A DNA stretch of 59,789 nucleotides from Parabacteroides sp. ZJ-118 (GTDB taxonomy: Bacteria; Bacteroidota; Bacteroidia; Bacteroidales; Tannerellaceae): contig NZ_JAAKDT010000015.1 of NCBI RefSeq assembly GCF_011038785.1, positions 1 to 59,789 on the forward strand, written 5' to 3'. The notes below the pieces were generated by a model. That model was not told the origin of the DNA, did not search any database, and was given only the letters and a program-made list of their open reading frames with translations. Below are positions 1 to 9,140 of the stretch, one piece after another. The translations under genes and the position numbers were made by a program. Each line of letters opens with the position of its first letter. The stretch's first letter is position 1.

Positions 1-313
1 AGCCATACATCTTTCCTCGTTTACCTGCCTGATTTACGCATCAAGGTTACGGTTGCCTTTGGGAACTTCGCTGTCTGTAGCCAGTTTGTCCGCTTGATAC
101 GCCTTGGTATCAGATTTCTGTTCGTCAGGCCACGATTTCGCTATTGCTTCTTCTCTCCCAAGCGTCGCCGCTTGAAACTTGCAAGTCGCTTTAGGGTTCG
201 TCGGCAACTACGCCCCTTTATGGACTTTCACCACAGATGTATGGCATGCCCGTCATACTACAAAAAGAAGAGAATCTTATCAAAGATCCTCTTCCCTATA
301 AAAAAAGCCGCAC
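1..313 (-). mobile_element. 5' part of a group II intron, cut by the left edge
   Basis: Read on the minus strand, the segment begins at 313 with GTGCGGC, matching the group II 5' splice consensus GUGYG. Just inside is a 12-bp hairpin (267-294), and about 80 nt in comes GGTGAAAGTCCA (221-232), a hallmark of domain I in bacterial group II introns. Further GACGAAC- and GCGAAA-type segments follow, as expected of domain I. The 3' half, including the reverse transcriptase/maturase ORF and domains V-VI, would lie beyond the left edge and is not seen. An Arg-rich plus-strand frame across 1-318 is open but looks like an accident of the structured RNA. The call rests on motifs and spacing only; domain V is absent, so it is likely rather than certain. 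Confidence 0.62.
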
Positions 314-502
314 TGTAGATATGAACAAACTCCGTATGACAGGATTTGAGTGCTTTGCCACCTTTGTAATCCGCCGTGCTATGCATACCCCGAAGGGCGC
401 GGCCCGCCATTGGCAACAAGAGCTACGTCTCGGAATGAAAATAAACTGATGAGTTTCCCAATCGAACAAGTGCGGCTTAACTCATTCCCTGTCTATCCTT
501 TT
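314..502 (-). other. Transcribed region upstream of the intron (presumed 5' exon), unidentified
   Basis: This stretch lies between the consensus promoter at 510-541 and the presumed intron 5' end, so it should be the start of the interrupted transcript. It can form local pairings (ATGAGTT at 448-454 with AACTCAT at 479-485, for example). A minus-strand frame from ATG at 408-410 runs open for 32 codons to the intron border, but has no good ribosome site and I recognise no family. It may be a structured non-coding RNA or the beginning of a small gene broken by the intron. Confidence 0.35.
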
Positions 503-509
503 CTTGTTA

Positions 510-541
510 CAAAGATATGTAATCGTATCGACATGACCAAA
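510..541 (-). promoter_or_regulatory. Bacteroidota-type promoter for the intron-bearing transcript
   Basis: On the minus strand, TTTG (538-541) is followed after exactly 20 nt by TATCTTTG (510-517), a full match to the -33/-7 consensus. Transcription would begin near 502 and run left. The promoter sits just beyond the rplT terminator (550-583), so it starts a new transcript. Confidence 0.7.
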
Positions 542-549
542 CAAAAACA

Positions 550-583
550 ACAAAAAAGAGCCTCCTCTTCAAGAAGACTCTTC
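550..583 (-). terminator. Rho-independent terminator of the thrS-infC-rpmI-rplT operon
   Basis: On the minus strand an 11-bp stem (556-582, with G-T pairs) closes a 5-nt loop and is followed directly by a T tract (552-555 and beyond). It lies 23 nt after the rplT stop codon. Confidence 0.85.
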
Positions 584-605
584 ATTAACTATGTATAGCA
601 AAATC

Positions 606-950
606 TTATTTCACTTTAGCTACGATAACCTTGAACGCTTCCGGATGGTTAACGGCCAAGTCTGCCAAAACCTTACGGTTGATCTCGATACCGGCAGCGT
701 GCAAAGCACCCATCAGGCGGGAATAAGACAAACCTTCCAAACGAGCGGCAGCGTTGATACGCTGAATCCACAAAGCACGGAAATTACGTTTCTTGTTACG
801 ACGGTCGCGGAAAGCATAAGTCAAACCTTTTTCCCACGTATTCTTCGCTACGGTCCAAACGTTCTTACGTGCACCATAATAACCACGGGTTAGTTTTAAA
901 ATCCGTTTTCTTTTTGCTCTTGAAGCAACATGATTTACTGATCTAGGCAT
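606..950 (-). CDS. rplT: 50S ribosomal protein L20
   Basis: The 114-residue product is L20, a primary binder of 23S rRNA needed early in assembly of the large subunit. The N-terminal basic extension ([19 protein letters not shown]) and the globular core with [10 protein letters not shown] and YSRLMGAL are diagnostic, and the length is normal. It is last in the operon thrS-infC-rpmI-rplT, 106 nt after rpmI, and is followed by a strong terminator. In other bacteria L20 represses this operon by binding its leader; no leader structure was identified here. Confidence 0.98.
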   Translation of the reverse strand: MPRSVNHVASRAKRKRILKLTRGYYGARKNVWTVAKNTWEKGLTYAFRDRRNKKRNFRALWIQRINAAARLEGLSYSRLMGALHAAGIEINRKVLADLAVNHPEAFKVIVAKVK

Positions 951-1056
951 AATTCTAATCTGTTTTGAATGTTAGCGTCACCTCTCAGGATGAACTTGAT
1001 TGCTAAACGCATTCGGTTAATAAAAATCGTTATAAAACTCGCTTAATGAATAAAGA

Positions 1057-1254
1057 TTACTTCATGCAAAGCATCTGCTTTACGTTGCTTACATCAACAC
1101 TAGCCACCAAACCCATGTGAGTAAGATTTCTCTTTTGCTTCTTAGTCTTCTTCGTTAAGATATGACTCTTAAAAGCGTGTTTTCTTTTGATCTTTCCTGA
1201 TCCGGTAAGGGCGAACCTCTTTTTGGCACCGGAATTAGTCTTCATCTTAGGCAT
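1057..1254 (-). CDS. rpmI: 50S ribosomal protein L35
   Basis: The 65-residue product is L35, a small, strongly basic large-subunit protein. It starts [14 protein letters not shown], the usual N-terminus, and continues with [18 protein letters not shown] two codons upstream would give a longer form, but the ATG at 1252-1254 gives the standard protein and is preferred. It lies between infC (54 nt upstream) and rplT in the conserved infC-rpmI-rplT order. Confidence 0.97.
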   Translation of the reverse strand: MPKMKTNSGAKKRFALTGSGKIKRKHAFKSHILTKKTKKQKRNLTHMGLVASVDVSNVKQMLCMK

Positions 1255-1308
1255 TTTCAATTACATTTTAATTATTAAACTTAACCTCCCTTCTATCAGG
1301 GACGGATT

Positions 1309-1929
1309 TTATTCCTCTGTTTTCTCATCACCCTCGCTTTTAGGCTTAGGTGTCGTGACCACTTTCTTTACGACTTTCGGAGCCGCGGCAGGAGCTGAAC
1401 CTGCGCCCGCTTTCTTCGGGGAAAGCATGATAATCATACGTTTTCCCTCTAAGACAGGCAACTGCTCCACTTTTCCGTAATCCTCCAAATCATTGGCAAA
1501 ACGAAGCAGCAAAACCTCTCCTTGCTCCTTGAAAAGGATAGAACGACCTTTAAAGAACACGTAAGCTTTGACCTTCGAACCTTCCTCCAAAAATCCCTTA
1601 GCGTGCTTCAATTTGAAATTGTAATCATGATCATCTGTCTGAGGTCCGAAACGAATCTCCTTCACGACCACTTTCACAGATTTCGCTTTTTGCTCTTTCT
1701 GACGTTTTTTTTGCTGATAAAGGAATTTCTGGTAGTCGATTACTCTACAAACGGGGGGCGCAGCATTTGGTGAAATTTCAACTAGGTCCATCCCCTGCTC
1801 CTCCGCTATTTTCAGCGCTTGAGCGATCGGATAAACACCCGTCTCAATATTGTCACCTACTAAACGAACTTCACGAACACGAATACGTTCGTTGGTTCTA
1901 TACTGTTCTTTCAGATTGTCATTCTTCAT
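1309..1929 (-). CDS. infC: Translation initiation factor IF-3
   Basis: The 206-residue product is IF-3, which binds the 30S subunit, keeps the subunits apart and checks initiator tRNA and start codon. The N domain (about residues 10-80, with [13 protein letters not shown] and [17 protein letters not shown]), the linker and the C domain ([20 protein letters not shown], residues about 90-170) are all present. A low-complexity Ala/Pro/Lys/Glu tail of about 35 residues follows. Start is an ordinary ATG rather than the rare AUU used by enterobacteria for autoregulation. It lies 33 nt after thrS and 54 nt before rpmI. Confidence 0.97.
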   Translation of the reverse strand: MKNDNLKEQYRTNERIRVREVRLVGDNIETGVYPIAQALKIAEEQGMDLVEISPNAAPPVCRVIDYQKFLYQQKKRQKEQKAKSVKVVVKEIRFGPQTDDHDYNFKLKHAKGFLEEGSKVKAYVFFKGRSILFKEQGEVLLLRFANDLEDYGKVEQLPVLEGKRMIIMLSPKKAGAGSAPAAAPKVVKKVVTTPKPKSEGDEKTEE

Positions 1930-1962
1930 TCAAAAAGATTTATTCTCCTCGTTATTAGTTAT

Positions 1963-3918
1963 TTAATCATTACTATTTTGCCAACGATTCATCACTTCCT
2001 CCACCTCGCCGTTCAAAAGCGCTGCAAAGGTAGCAATTTTCATCGAACCTTTATCACCTTCGCCCTGTTTTCTTACGGAAACTTCACCATTTTCTGCTTC
2101 TTTTTCTCCAACGATGAGCATATAAGGAATTCTTTTCAATTCATTGTCACGGATTTTACGGCCGATCTTCTCATTTCGGTCATCTACGATAGCACGGATT
2201 TCCTGATTACCCAACTCACGTGCGATTTGCCAAGCGTAATCATTGAACTTTTCGCTGATCGACATGATGCATACCTGCTCCGGTGTCAACCATAATGGGA
2301 ACTTTCCGGCAGTATGCTCAATCAATACAGCTACGAATCGTTCCATGGAACCGAACGGCGCACGGTGGATCATAACCGGACGATGCTTCTGATTGTCCGC
2401 ACCCGTATATTCCAATTGGAAACGTTCCGGCAAATTATAGTCTACCTGAATCGTACCCAACTGCCAACGGCGGCCAATAGCGTCTTTCACCATGAAGTCG
2501 AGCTTCGGGCCGTAGAAAGCGGCCTCTCCATATTCGATCTTGGCTCTCAAGCCTTTTTCCTCACAAGCCTCTACGATCGCTTGCTCAGCCTTCTCCCAGT
2601 TCTCGTCGCTACCAATATATTTCTCGCGGTTCACCTTGTCACGCAAGGAGATCTGAGCCTCAAAGTTCTCGAAATTCATCGTCTTGAATACGATCGAGAT
2701 GATGTCCATCACGTTCAAGAATTCCTGCTTTACTTGATCGGGGCGACAGAAAATATGAGCGTCATCCTGCGTAAAGCTACGTACACGGGTCAATCCGTGC
2801 AACTCACCGCTCTGCTCATACCGACAAACCGTACCAAACTCCGCTAGGCGCAACGGCAGATCCTTATACGAACGAGGAGAGTTTTTATAGATCATACAGT
2901 GATGAGGACAGTTCATAGGTTTCAAGAAGTACTCCTCACCCTCCTCAGGTGTATGAATCGGCTGGAAGGAATCCTTACCGTACTTAGCGTAGTGGCCGGA
3001 AGTAATATACAATAACTTATTACCAATCGGCGGACACATCACCTCTTGATAGTTATAACGAGCCTGGATACGACGCAAAAACTCTTGCAGACGTAAACGC
3101 AAGGCGGTACCTTTCGGCAACCACATCGGTAAGCCCTTACCTACCGTATCGGAGAACATGAATAGATCCATCTCCTTACCGATCTTACGGTGGTCACGTT
3201 TCTTGGCCTCCTCCAGCAAGATCAGATACTCATCCAACATCTTCTTTCTCGGGAAAGTGATACCATACAAACGAACCAATTGCTTGCGTTTCTCATCGCC
3301 ACGCCAGTAAGCACCGGCTACGCTCAATATCTTAACAGCTTTCAAGTAAGAGGTGTTCGGTAAATGCGGACCCCGACACAAGTCCGTGAAAGAGCCCTGC
3401 GTATAGGTAGTGATCGTACCGTCTTCCAGCTCACTGATAAGCTCTGTTTTATACGCCTCGCCTCTATCGCCGAACATCTTCATAGCATCCGTCTTGGTAA
3501 TGTCCTGACGCTTGATTTCTTCTTTCTTGGCTACCAACTCTAGCATTTTAGCTTCGATAGCGGGGAAATCACCCTCTTTGATCACGGTCTCTCCTGGATC
3601 CACGTCATAATAGAAACCGTTCTCGATCGCTGGACCAATACCGAATTTAATACCTGGATACAATTCCTGTAAAGCCTCTGCCATAAGGTGAGCGCTGGAA
3701 TGCCAGAACGCATGTTTACCTTCCTCATCTTCCCACTTCAAAAGTTTCACCGCAGCATTGTCGTTGATAGGGCGATTCAAGTCCCAAACCTCTCCATCCA
3801 CGCTTGCGACTAGGACTTCCTGTGCCAAACGAGAACTAATGCTTTCCGCTATCTGCATAGCAGTCGTTCCCTTTGCATATTCTCTTACAGAATTGTCCGG
3901 AAATGTAATCTTTATCAT
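1963..3918 (-). CDS. thrS: Threonyl-tRNA synthetase
   Basis: The 651-residue class II synthetase charges tRNA-Thr in the cytoplasm. It has the N-terminal TGS domain (residues 1-62), the editing domain with [11 protein letters not shown] and FYYDVD, the catalytic core with MNCPHHC (zinc-binding Cys/His) and [15 protein letters not shown], and a C-terminal anticodon-binding domain from about residue 550. Length is normal. It is first in the translation operon; the promoter at 3953-3983 lies just upstream. Confidence 0.98.
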   Translation of the reverse strand: MIKITFPDNSVREYAKGTTAMQIAESISSRLAQEVLVASVDGEVWDLNRPINDNAAVKLLKWEDEEGKHAFWHSSAHLMAEALQELYPGIKFGIGPAIENGFYYDVDPGETVIKEGDFPAIEAKMLELVAKKEEIKRQDITKTDAMKMFGDRGEAYKTELISELEDGTITTYTQGSFTDLCRGPHLPNTSYLKAVKILSVAGAYWRGDEKRKQLVRLYGITFPRKKMLDEYLILLEEAKKRDHRKIGKEMDLFMFSDTVGKGLPMWLPKGTALRLRLQEFLRRIQARYNYQEVMCPPIGNKLLYITSGHYAKYGKDSFQPIHTPEEGEEYFLKPMNCPHHCMIYKNSPRSYKDLPLRLAEFGTVCRYEQSGELHGLTRVRSFTQDDAHIFCRPDQVKQEFLNVMDIISIVFKTMNFENFEAQISLRDKVNREKYIGSDENWEKAEQAIVEACEEKGLRAKIEYGEAAFYGPKLDFMVKDAIGRRWQLGTIQVDYNLPERFQLEYTGADNQKHRPVMIHRAPFGSMERFVAVLIEHTAGKFPLWLTPEQVCIMSISEKFNDYAWQIARELGNQEIRAIVDDRNEKIGRKIRDNELKRIPYMLIVGEKEAENGEVSVRKQGEGDKGSMKIATFAALLNGEVEEVMNRWQNSND

Positions 3919-3952
3919 ATTCTATTCTCTAAAATTCTTTATATTCAGCCTA

Positions 3953-3983
3953 CAAAGTTAATATTTCTTTTCTATCAGCGAAA
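3953..3983 (-). promoter_or_regulatory. Promoter of the thrS operon
   Basis: On the minus strand, TTTC (3980-3983, one mismatch to the -33 TTTG) is followed after 19 nt by TAACTTTG (3953-3960), a perfect -7 element. The predicted start near 3945 gives a short leader before the thrS ATG. Confidence 0.65.
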
Positions 3984-4008
3984 TATTTAACTCGAATAAT
4001 TTACGTTA

Positions 4009-6132
4009 TCACCGACTTGTCATTCGCTTGATGATACTATAGGCGTTGTAAATACCCAATTCCCCCGCCTTACTCAAGTCGGCGATACCCCGGTTTGCGT
4101 CACCTTGCGACAAACGAGCCAACCCACGGTTGTAGTAAGCCTCAGCAAATTCAGGATCTCGCTCGATCGCCTCGTTGTAATCAACGATAGCGGCACGGAA
4201 ATCACGCTGGACACAACGCAGGTTCGCACGGTTAAAGTAGGCGTACACAAAACCTGGGTTCAACTTGATCACCATATCGTAGTCCCTCATGATCTGCTCA
4301 TGCTCATAGGCTCTCTTATTATCCTTCAACATAGCACTGCGGGGGTCTACTGAGGTATTGGCGTTTACCTGCGACTGGGCAGACTTACCGAGATTCAAAT
4401 TCATCCCCGAACCACTCAAGTCGTACGTATCCTTGTTCGCCTGCTGGGATTGGTTGTACACCAATTGCTTATAACGTTCTACGGCACGATTGAAATAGGC
4501 CATCGTGAACGAAGGGTCTCGCTCGATCGCTTCCGAGAAACCCTTGATCGCCTCTGAGAAATCCTGCACCAACATGAAGTCCATCGCACGACCGAAATAA
4601 GCGTTAGCATTATTCGGATCACGCTCGATCTCCGCCGAATACTCGTCGATGGAGGCGAAATGCACGGCGATCTGGTCCTCGGTCAAAGCAGCCTCCTCGT
4701 TCGTGATACGCAATTTACGCTTCAAGACCATCCGGCCATTGTAATCCTCTACCATCTTGTCGTAATAAACCAATTTCTTTACGGGATCTACCTTCTCGTA
4801 ATAAGTCAAGACAAACTGAGGTTCCAGATCCACACGTACATTCCGGTCTTGTACACGTCCACGGACTTCGCTTTGATACTTATTTTTACGTTCCTGCTCC
4901 TTATCGTATACCACCAGGCGGTTGAACTTATTGATGTTTTTATCAGATTGCTCACGGGTATTCTCCTCCGAGTCGTCTGCCTTAGCATCTCCGTTCGCCG
5001 CTGTACTGGCGACAGAAGACGATGCCTTCGGGAGCTGTCCGTTCTTAGCTTGCTCCTCCATCTTTATGGCCGTCCAATAATCACGGTCCGCCCCCACGTT
5101 ATCTCCCAGCTTACGCTTTGCTTCTGAACGGCTCACGAAGCCCGGCAGGAACGTTGGATATTGCTTCAAGACTACGTCGTAATCCTGCACGGCTCCCCGG
5201 TAGTCACCCGTCTCGAAACGGAGTAACGCACGGTTATAATAAGCCATATAGTTGTCCGGCTCTTGCTGAATCACGACCTCGAAGTCTTCGATAGCCCGGT
5301 TGTTATCACCGACTTGGAACCGAAGCAACCCCCGGTTGAACCGTGCGATCAAGTTCCGGCTATCCATGCTGATCACCTGATCGTAATCGGCCATCGCACC
5401 TCTCAAGTCATTCATCTGATAACGGACTAATCCTCGATTAATATAATATCCGCTCTCACGGGTATCCAGTCGGAGCGCCTCGTTCAAATCTGCCAAAGCG
5501 TCCTTGTAATCATCCATTTGATAATGAAGGATCGCACGGTTGCCATACGCCGGCGCATAATAAGGATCCATCTCGATCGCCTTATTATAATCGGCCAAGG
5601 CCTTCAACGTATCCCCTCTCTCTAGGTACATAGCACCCCGTGTCATATAATTCATGGAATATTTCGGATGGGCGGTCATTAAATCATCGAAAGTCTTCTC
5701 CGCCCCATTGTAGTCTTTTTTCTGGATAAAAGCTACCGCCGTATTCACCAACATCTGGCGGTCTTCGGGTTTGAACTCAAGTCCTTTCCGATAATCGTCG
5801 ATCGCCTCGTCATATCTCTCCTGACTTTGGCGAGCGATGCCGCGAGCGTAATACGCTTGCGTTAAAAAAGGGTTCCGCTGAAGACATAAAGTGCAGTCTT
5901 CCTCGGCCCCCTTGAAATCATCCAGATTTATCTTCGCCACCGCACGGTAGAAATAGGGTTCCGCCAACCAAGGTTTGGATTTGATAACCTGATTGAAGTA
6001 CTGAATGGAAAGAACATAATCCTCAAAATAGAGGGCATTCCTGCCAATGGCCAGTACACGATCCGTATTAATCTGCGCAAAAAGCGAAATCGTAAATATC
6101 TGTAATATCAAAAAGAGTGTTGCCTTCTTCAT
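4009..6132 (-). CDS. Secreted tetratricopeptide repeat protein
   Basis: The 707-residue protein has a signal peptide (MKKATLFLILQIFTISLFAQ) and two blocks of TPR repeats: about ten between residues 25 and 355, and several more between 500 and 700 (YFNRA, YYNRGL and AIVDYNEAIERDP recur). A charged Gln/Glu/Lys-rich linker lies near residues 360-410. TPR solenoids are protein-binding scaffolds, so this is probably a periplasmic or envelope adaptor, but nothing shows its partner. It follows the biotin carrier gene by 41 nt on the same strand and may be cotranscribed. Similar proteins are common in Bacteroidales; no specific function is claimed. Confidence 0.85.
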   Translation of the reverse strand: MKKATLFLILQIFTISLFAQINTDRVLAIGRNALYFEDYVLSIQYFNQVIKSKPWLAEPYFYRAVAKINLDDFKGAEEDCTLCLQRNPFLTQAYYARGIARQSQERYDEAIDDYRKGLEFKPEDRQMLVNTAVAFIQKKDYNGAEKTFDDLMTAHPKYSMNYMTRGAMYLERGDTLKALADYNKAIEMDPYYAPAYGNRAILHYQMDDYKDALADLNEALRLDTRESGYYINRGLVRYQMNDLRGAMADYDQVISMDSRNLIARFNRGLLRFQVGDNNRAIEDFEVVIQQEPDNYMAYYNRALLRFETGDYRGAVQDYDVVLKQYPTFLPGFVSRSEAKRKLGDNVGADRDYWTAIKMEEQAKNGQLPKASSSVASTAANGDAKADDSEENTREQSDKNINKFNRLVVYDKEQERKNKYQSEVRGRVQDRNVRVDLEPQFVLTYYEKVDPVKKLVYYDKMVEDYNGRMVLKRKLRITNEEAALTEDQIAVHFASIDEYSAEIERDPNNANAYFGRAMDFMLVQDFSEAIKGFSEAIERDPSFTMAYFNRAVERYKQLVYNQSQQANKDTYDLSGSGMNLNLGKSAQSQVNANTSVDPRSAMLKDNKRAYEHEQIMRDYDMVIKLNPGFVYAYFNRANLRCVQRDFRAAIVDYNEAIERDPEFAEAYYNRGLARLSQGDANRGIADLSKAGELGIYNAYSIIKRMTSR

Positions 6133-6173
6133 CCTATCAAAAATGATTGACAGACAAAAATAAGTAAATTATC

Positions 6174-6506
6174 TTACTTAGACTCTATTTTTACCATTAA
6201 ATGATTCTTCGTTATCTTATCACCCTCTTTTACATTGAGCTCGACAACGACTCCCGCTATGGGAGCGACCACCCGGTTCTGCATTTTCATCGCCTCATGG
6301 GTCAACAGAAGTTGTCCGGCTTCCACGGCCTGCCCTTTCTCTACCAAAATCTTGATAATCGTTCCGGGAAGATGAGAAACCACGTCTCCAACCGAGGGCT
6401 TACACCACATCGGTCGGTTCTTATACTTCGCTGTCAGCAACGTCTTATATTTACGTGCCGTCACCACGAAATCTACATATGATTCTTGCTGGTGTTTCTT
6501 TTCCAT
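6174..6506 (-). CDS. Biotin carboxyl carrier subunit of an acyl-CoA carboxylase/decarboxylase
   Basis: The 110-residue protein is a biotinyl domain. The EAMKMQN motif places the biotin-accepting lysine at residue 74; PIAGVVVELNVKEGD is the matching second half. It carries CO2 between the carboxylase or decarboxylase subunits of a propionyl-CoA/methylmalonyl-CoA enzyme. Its start is 12 nt after the stop of the carboxyltransferase gene on the same strand, so the two subunits are very likely cotranslated. The N-terminal 25 residues are not part of the biotinyl fold. Confidence 0.92.
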   Translation of the reverse strand: MEKKHQQESYVDFVVTARKYKTLLTAKYKNRPMWCKPSVGDVVSHLPGTIIKILVEKGQAVEAGQLLLTHEAMKMQNRVVAPIAGVVVELNVKEGDKITKNHLMVKIESK

Positions 6507-6518
6507 ACTCTCATCATT

Positions 6519-8066
6519 TTAGAACGGAGGCAAACCATGCTTCTTTGCCGGTCTGTATTCCTCTTTCAGAATGGAAAGCTTCAGTGCGTGTAACAATAAT
6601 GAACGGGTTTCTTTCGGTTCGATCACAGAATCGATAAACCCCTTGGAAGCCGCCACATACGGATTTGCAAATTTCTCGATATATTCTTTCACCTTCTCCT
6701 GACGCATAGCGTTCTGGTCTTCCGCCTCCATAATCTCCTTACGGAAGATGACATTCGCAGCACCTTCCGGACCCATAACAGCGATCTCTGCGCTCGGCCA
6801 AGCGAACATAAAGTCAGCGCCCAAGTGACGGGAGTTCATAGCGATATAACCTCCGCCGTACGCCTTACGCAAGATAACCGTGATCTTAGGGACTGTAGCC
6901 TCCGAATAAGCATACAGAACCTTCGCACCGTGACGGATCACACCCGCATGCTCTTGATCTACGCCTGGCAGATAACCCGGCATATCCTCCAACGTGATGA
7001 TAGGGATATTAAATGAGTCGCAGAAACGGATGAAACGAGCGGCTTTGTCAGCGCTATCACAATCAAGCACGCCGGCCAAAACCATCGGCTGGTTGGCAAC
7101 GAAACCTACTGTCTCTCCTGCCATACGGCCAAAGCCGATCACGATATTAGCGGCCCACAACTCTTGGATCTCCAAAAAATCCGAGTCATCGACAATACAT
7201 CTGATAATGTCTCGTACATCATACGGTTGTTTCGGGTCAGCCGGAACCACTAGCTCGATATTCAGCATAGCGGACGGCTCTTTCGGCTCAACCACTTTAG
7301 CGCGCTCCTGATTATTCCAAGGAATGAAACTAACCAAACGTTTCACCTGATCGAAACATTCTTGCTCGCTCAAGGCATAAAAATGCGCGTTACCTGTAGT
7401 CTCTGCATGAACACGTGCGCCACCAAGGTCTTCCATAGAGATGTCCTCACCCAACACGGTCTTGATAACGTTCGGTCCCGTGATAAACATCTTGGAGATG
7501 TTCTCAACCACAAACACGAAGTCCGTCAACGCCGGAGAATAAACAGCACCACCGGCACACGGACCGAGGATCAAGGAAATCTGAGGGATCACGCCCGAGG
7601 CGATCGTATTGCGATAGAATATTTCACCATAACCAGCCAAAGCACCAACACCTTCTTGGATACGTGCGCCCCCCGAGTCGTTGATTCCAATGATCGGGCA
7701 TTTCATCTTCAACGCATGATCCATGATCTTGGTGATCTTACGAGCATGTTGCAAACCTAACGAACCACCGGCAACCGTAAAGTCCTGCGCATAAATGCAA
7801 ACCGGGGCACCAAAGATCGTACCCGTACCGGTAACCACACCATCACCCGGCAGAACTTTCTTCTCCATACCGAAATCACGGCCATCGTGTTTCACGAACA
7901 TGTCATACTCATGGAAAGAGTCTTTATCCAACAGAGCCAAGATACGCTCACGGGCAGTAAGCTTACCCATCGCCACTTGCTTCTCGATAGCAGCCTCACC
8001 ACCGCCCATCTCGATAACGGCTTTCTTTTCCCTGAGGGCCTCAATGTTTTTGCTTAAATCTGTCAT
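6519..8066 (-). CDS. mmdA: Acyl-CoA carboxylase beta / methylmalonyl-CoA decarboxylase alpha subunit
   Basis: The 515-residue carboxyltransferase is of the propionyl-CoA carboxylase beta type. It has two crotonase-like halves, with GINDSGGARIQEGVGALAGYG and GPCAGGAVYSPALTDF in the N half and GYLPGVDQEHAGVIRHGAK and AYGGGYIAMNSRHLGAD in the C half. In gut Bacteroidota such subunits act in the succinate-to-propionate pathway, decarboxylating methylmalonyl-CoA or running in reverse as propionyl-CoA carboxylase; sequence alone does not fix the direction. The biotin carrier gene follows. No membrane beta subunit or methylmalonyl-CoA epimerase is in this window. Confidence 0.9.
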   Translation of the reverse strand: MTDLSKNIEALREKKAVIEMGGGEAAIEKQVAMGKLTARERILALLDKDSFHEYDMFVKHDGRDFGMEKKVLPGDGVVTGTGTIFGAPVCIYAQDFTVAGGSLGLQHARKITKIMDHALKMKCPIIGINDSGGARIQEGVGALAGYGEIFYRNTIASGVIPQISLILGPCAGGAVYSPALTDFVFVVENISKMFITGPNVIKTVLGEDISMEDLGGARVHAETTGNAHFYALSEQECFDQVKRLVSFIPWNNQERAKVVEPKEPSAMLNIELVVPADPKQPYDVRDIIRCIVDDSDFLEIQELWAANIVIGFGRMAGETVGFVANQPMVLAGVLDCDSADKAARFIRFCDSFNIPIITLEDMPGYLPGVDQEHAGVIRHGAKVLYAYSEATVPKITVILRKAYGGGYIAMNSRHLGADFMFAWPSAEIAVMGPEGAANVIFRKEIMEAEDQNAMRQEKVKEYIEKFANPYVAASKGFIDSVIEPKETRSLLLHALKLSILKEEYRPAKKHGLPPF

Positions 8067-8087
8067 ATTGATTAGTTAATAGATTTA

Positions 8088-8645
8088 CTATTTACCAACG
8101 GCCTTTGCCCGGTAAGAGCAACGAACCGTTCCTTTAATAATACTATTTAATTTGCCTTTATTCAATTGGCGACGAATAGCGGAGACATTGTCGATAAAAA
8201 CATGCCCCGTCAGATGCTCGCACTCATGCTGCACGATACGAGCCGCGAAACCTTCCACCACCTCCTCGTGCTCCACCCAATTCTCATCCCAATATCTCAC
8301 GCGAACCGTTTTCGAGCGGGATACTTTCTCATGTATGCCCGGCAGGCTCAAACAGCCTTCCTCCATGGCTGTTTCCTCCTCGCTACGTTCCAAAAACTCG
8401 GGATTAATCAACGCACGCTTGAAACCCTTGCATTCAGGGAAGTCTTCTCCCATCACGTCTCCGTCTATAACCACCAAACGGATAGACAAACCCACCTGAG
8501 GAGCGGCAAGCCCTACCCCATCGGCATTGTACATCGTTTCAAACATATTGGCAACCAACCTTTTCAAGTCGGGATAATCTTTTGGCACATCCTCAGCCTC
8601 TTTTCTTAATACGGGCTGACCATATAAATATACGGGTAAAATCAT
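8088..8645 (-). CDS. def: Peptide deformylase
   Basis: The 185-residue metalloenzyme removes the formyl group from nascent N-terminal methionine. The three family motifs are visible: GVGLAAPQ (motif 1), EGCLSLP with the metal-binding Cys (motif 2) and QHECEHLTG (motif 3, H140-E141-xx-H144). The fourth position of motif 3 is Glu where most family members have Asp (HExDH). It lies 3 nt downstream of ruvX and 21 nt upstream of the carboxylase gene, so the three probably share a transcript. Confidence 0.95.
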   Translation of the reverse strand: MILPVYLYGQPVLRKEAEDVPKDYPDLKRLVANMFETMYNADGVGLAAPQVGLSIRLVVIDGDVMGEDFPECKGFKRALINPEFLERSEEETAMEEGCLSLPGIHEKVSRSKTVRVRYWDENWVEHEEVVEGFAARIVQHECEHLTGHVFIDNVSAIRRQLNKGKLNSIIKGTVRCSYRAKAVGK

Positions 8646-8648
8646 ACG

Positions 8649-9071
8649 TTATAACTGATATTTTTTACTTTCTAAATAAGCTTGCAAAATAATAACGGCA
8701 CTGATCTCATCGACCCGTCCTTTATCTTGCCGTTTCTTTTTCTTTAGACCACCTTCCAACATGGCCTTATGAGCTAAAACCGACGTGAACCGCTCGTCGT
8801 AATAAGTTACCGGGATACTCGGTATCGTCCTTTTCAGATGAGTCACAAACGCCTCCACATATTTCATATTCTCCGAAGGCTTATTGTTCATTTGCTTCGG
8901 AAGCCCGACCACAAATAAGTCCACAGGTTCCCGCAATACGTAATCCGACAGGTATTTCACGACCTCTCCACTTGAGACTGTCGCTACGCCATTAGCGATC
9001 ATTTGTAAAATATCCGTAGCGGCTATCCCCGTACGCTTCCGGCCGTAATCTATTGCAATTATTCTTCCCAT
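8649..9071 (-). CDS. ruvX: RuvX/YqgF-family putative Holliday junction resolvase
   Basis: The 140-residue product has the RNase H-like fold of YqgF/RuvX, which is linked to 16S rRNA maturation and proposed as a Holliday junction nuclease. Catalytic motifs are IAIDYGRKRTGIAATD (first Asp), YDERFTS (Glu) and KGRVDEISA (final Asp). The start chosen is the ATG at 9069-9071, which begins MGRIIAIDYG as in homologues; an upstream start six codons earlier adds an atypical tail. It is the first gene of a probable ruvX-def-mmdA run. Confidence 0.93.
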   Translation of the reverse strand: MGRIIAIDYGRKRTGIAATDILQMIANGVATVSSGEVVKYLSDYVLREPVDLFVVGLPKQMNNKPSENMKYVEAFVTHLKRTIPSIPVTYYDERFTSVLAHKAMLEGGLKKKKRQDKGRVDEISAVIILQAYLESKKYQL

Positions 9072-9098
9072 CGAGCGCGAATATAACATAAATACAAA

Positions 9099-9119
9099 TA
9101 CGGATTACACAAATCCGTA
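9099..9119 (-). terminator. Probable intrinsic terminator after the sugar transferase gene
   Basis: TACGGATT and AATCCGTA form a perfect 8-bp stem with a 5-nt loop. On the minus strand it is followed by a T-rich tail (TTTGTATTT). It lies 21 nt after the stop of the gene at 9141-10538 and before ruvX. Confidence 0.55.
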
Positions 9120-9140
9120 AAAAGTGTGCAACGCATAGGA

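Noticed and set aside
1-318. Arg-rich plus-strand reading frame open from the left edge
   Set aside because: The minus strand shows group II intron motifs; a structured RNA gives open frames by chance on the other strand. The minus frame at 34-207 was set aside for the same reason.
591-893. Plus-strand 100-codon frame across rplT
   Set aside because: It is antisense to a certain ribosomal protein gene and overlaps the operon terminator region.
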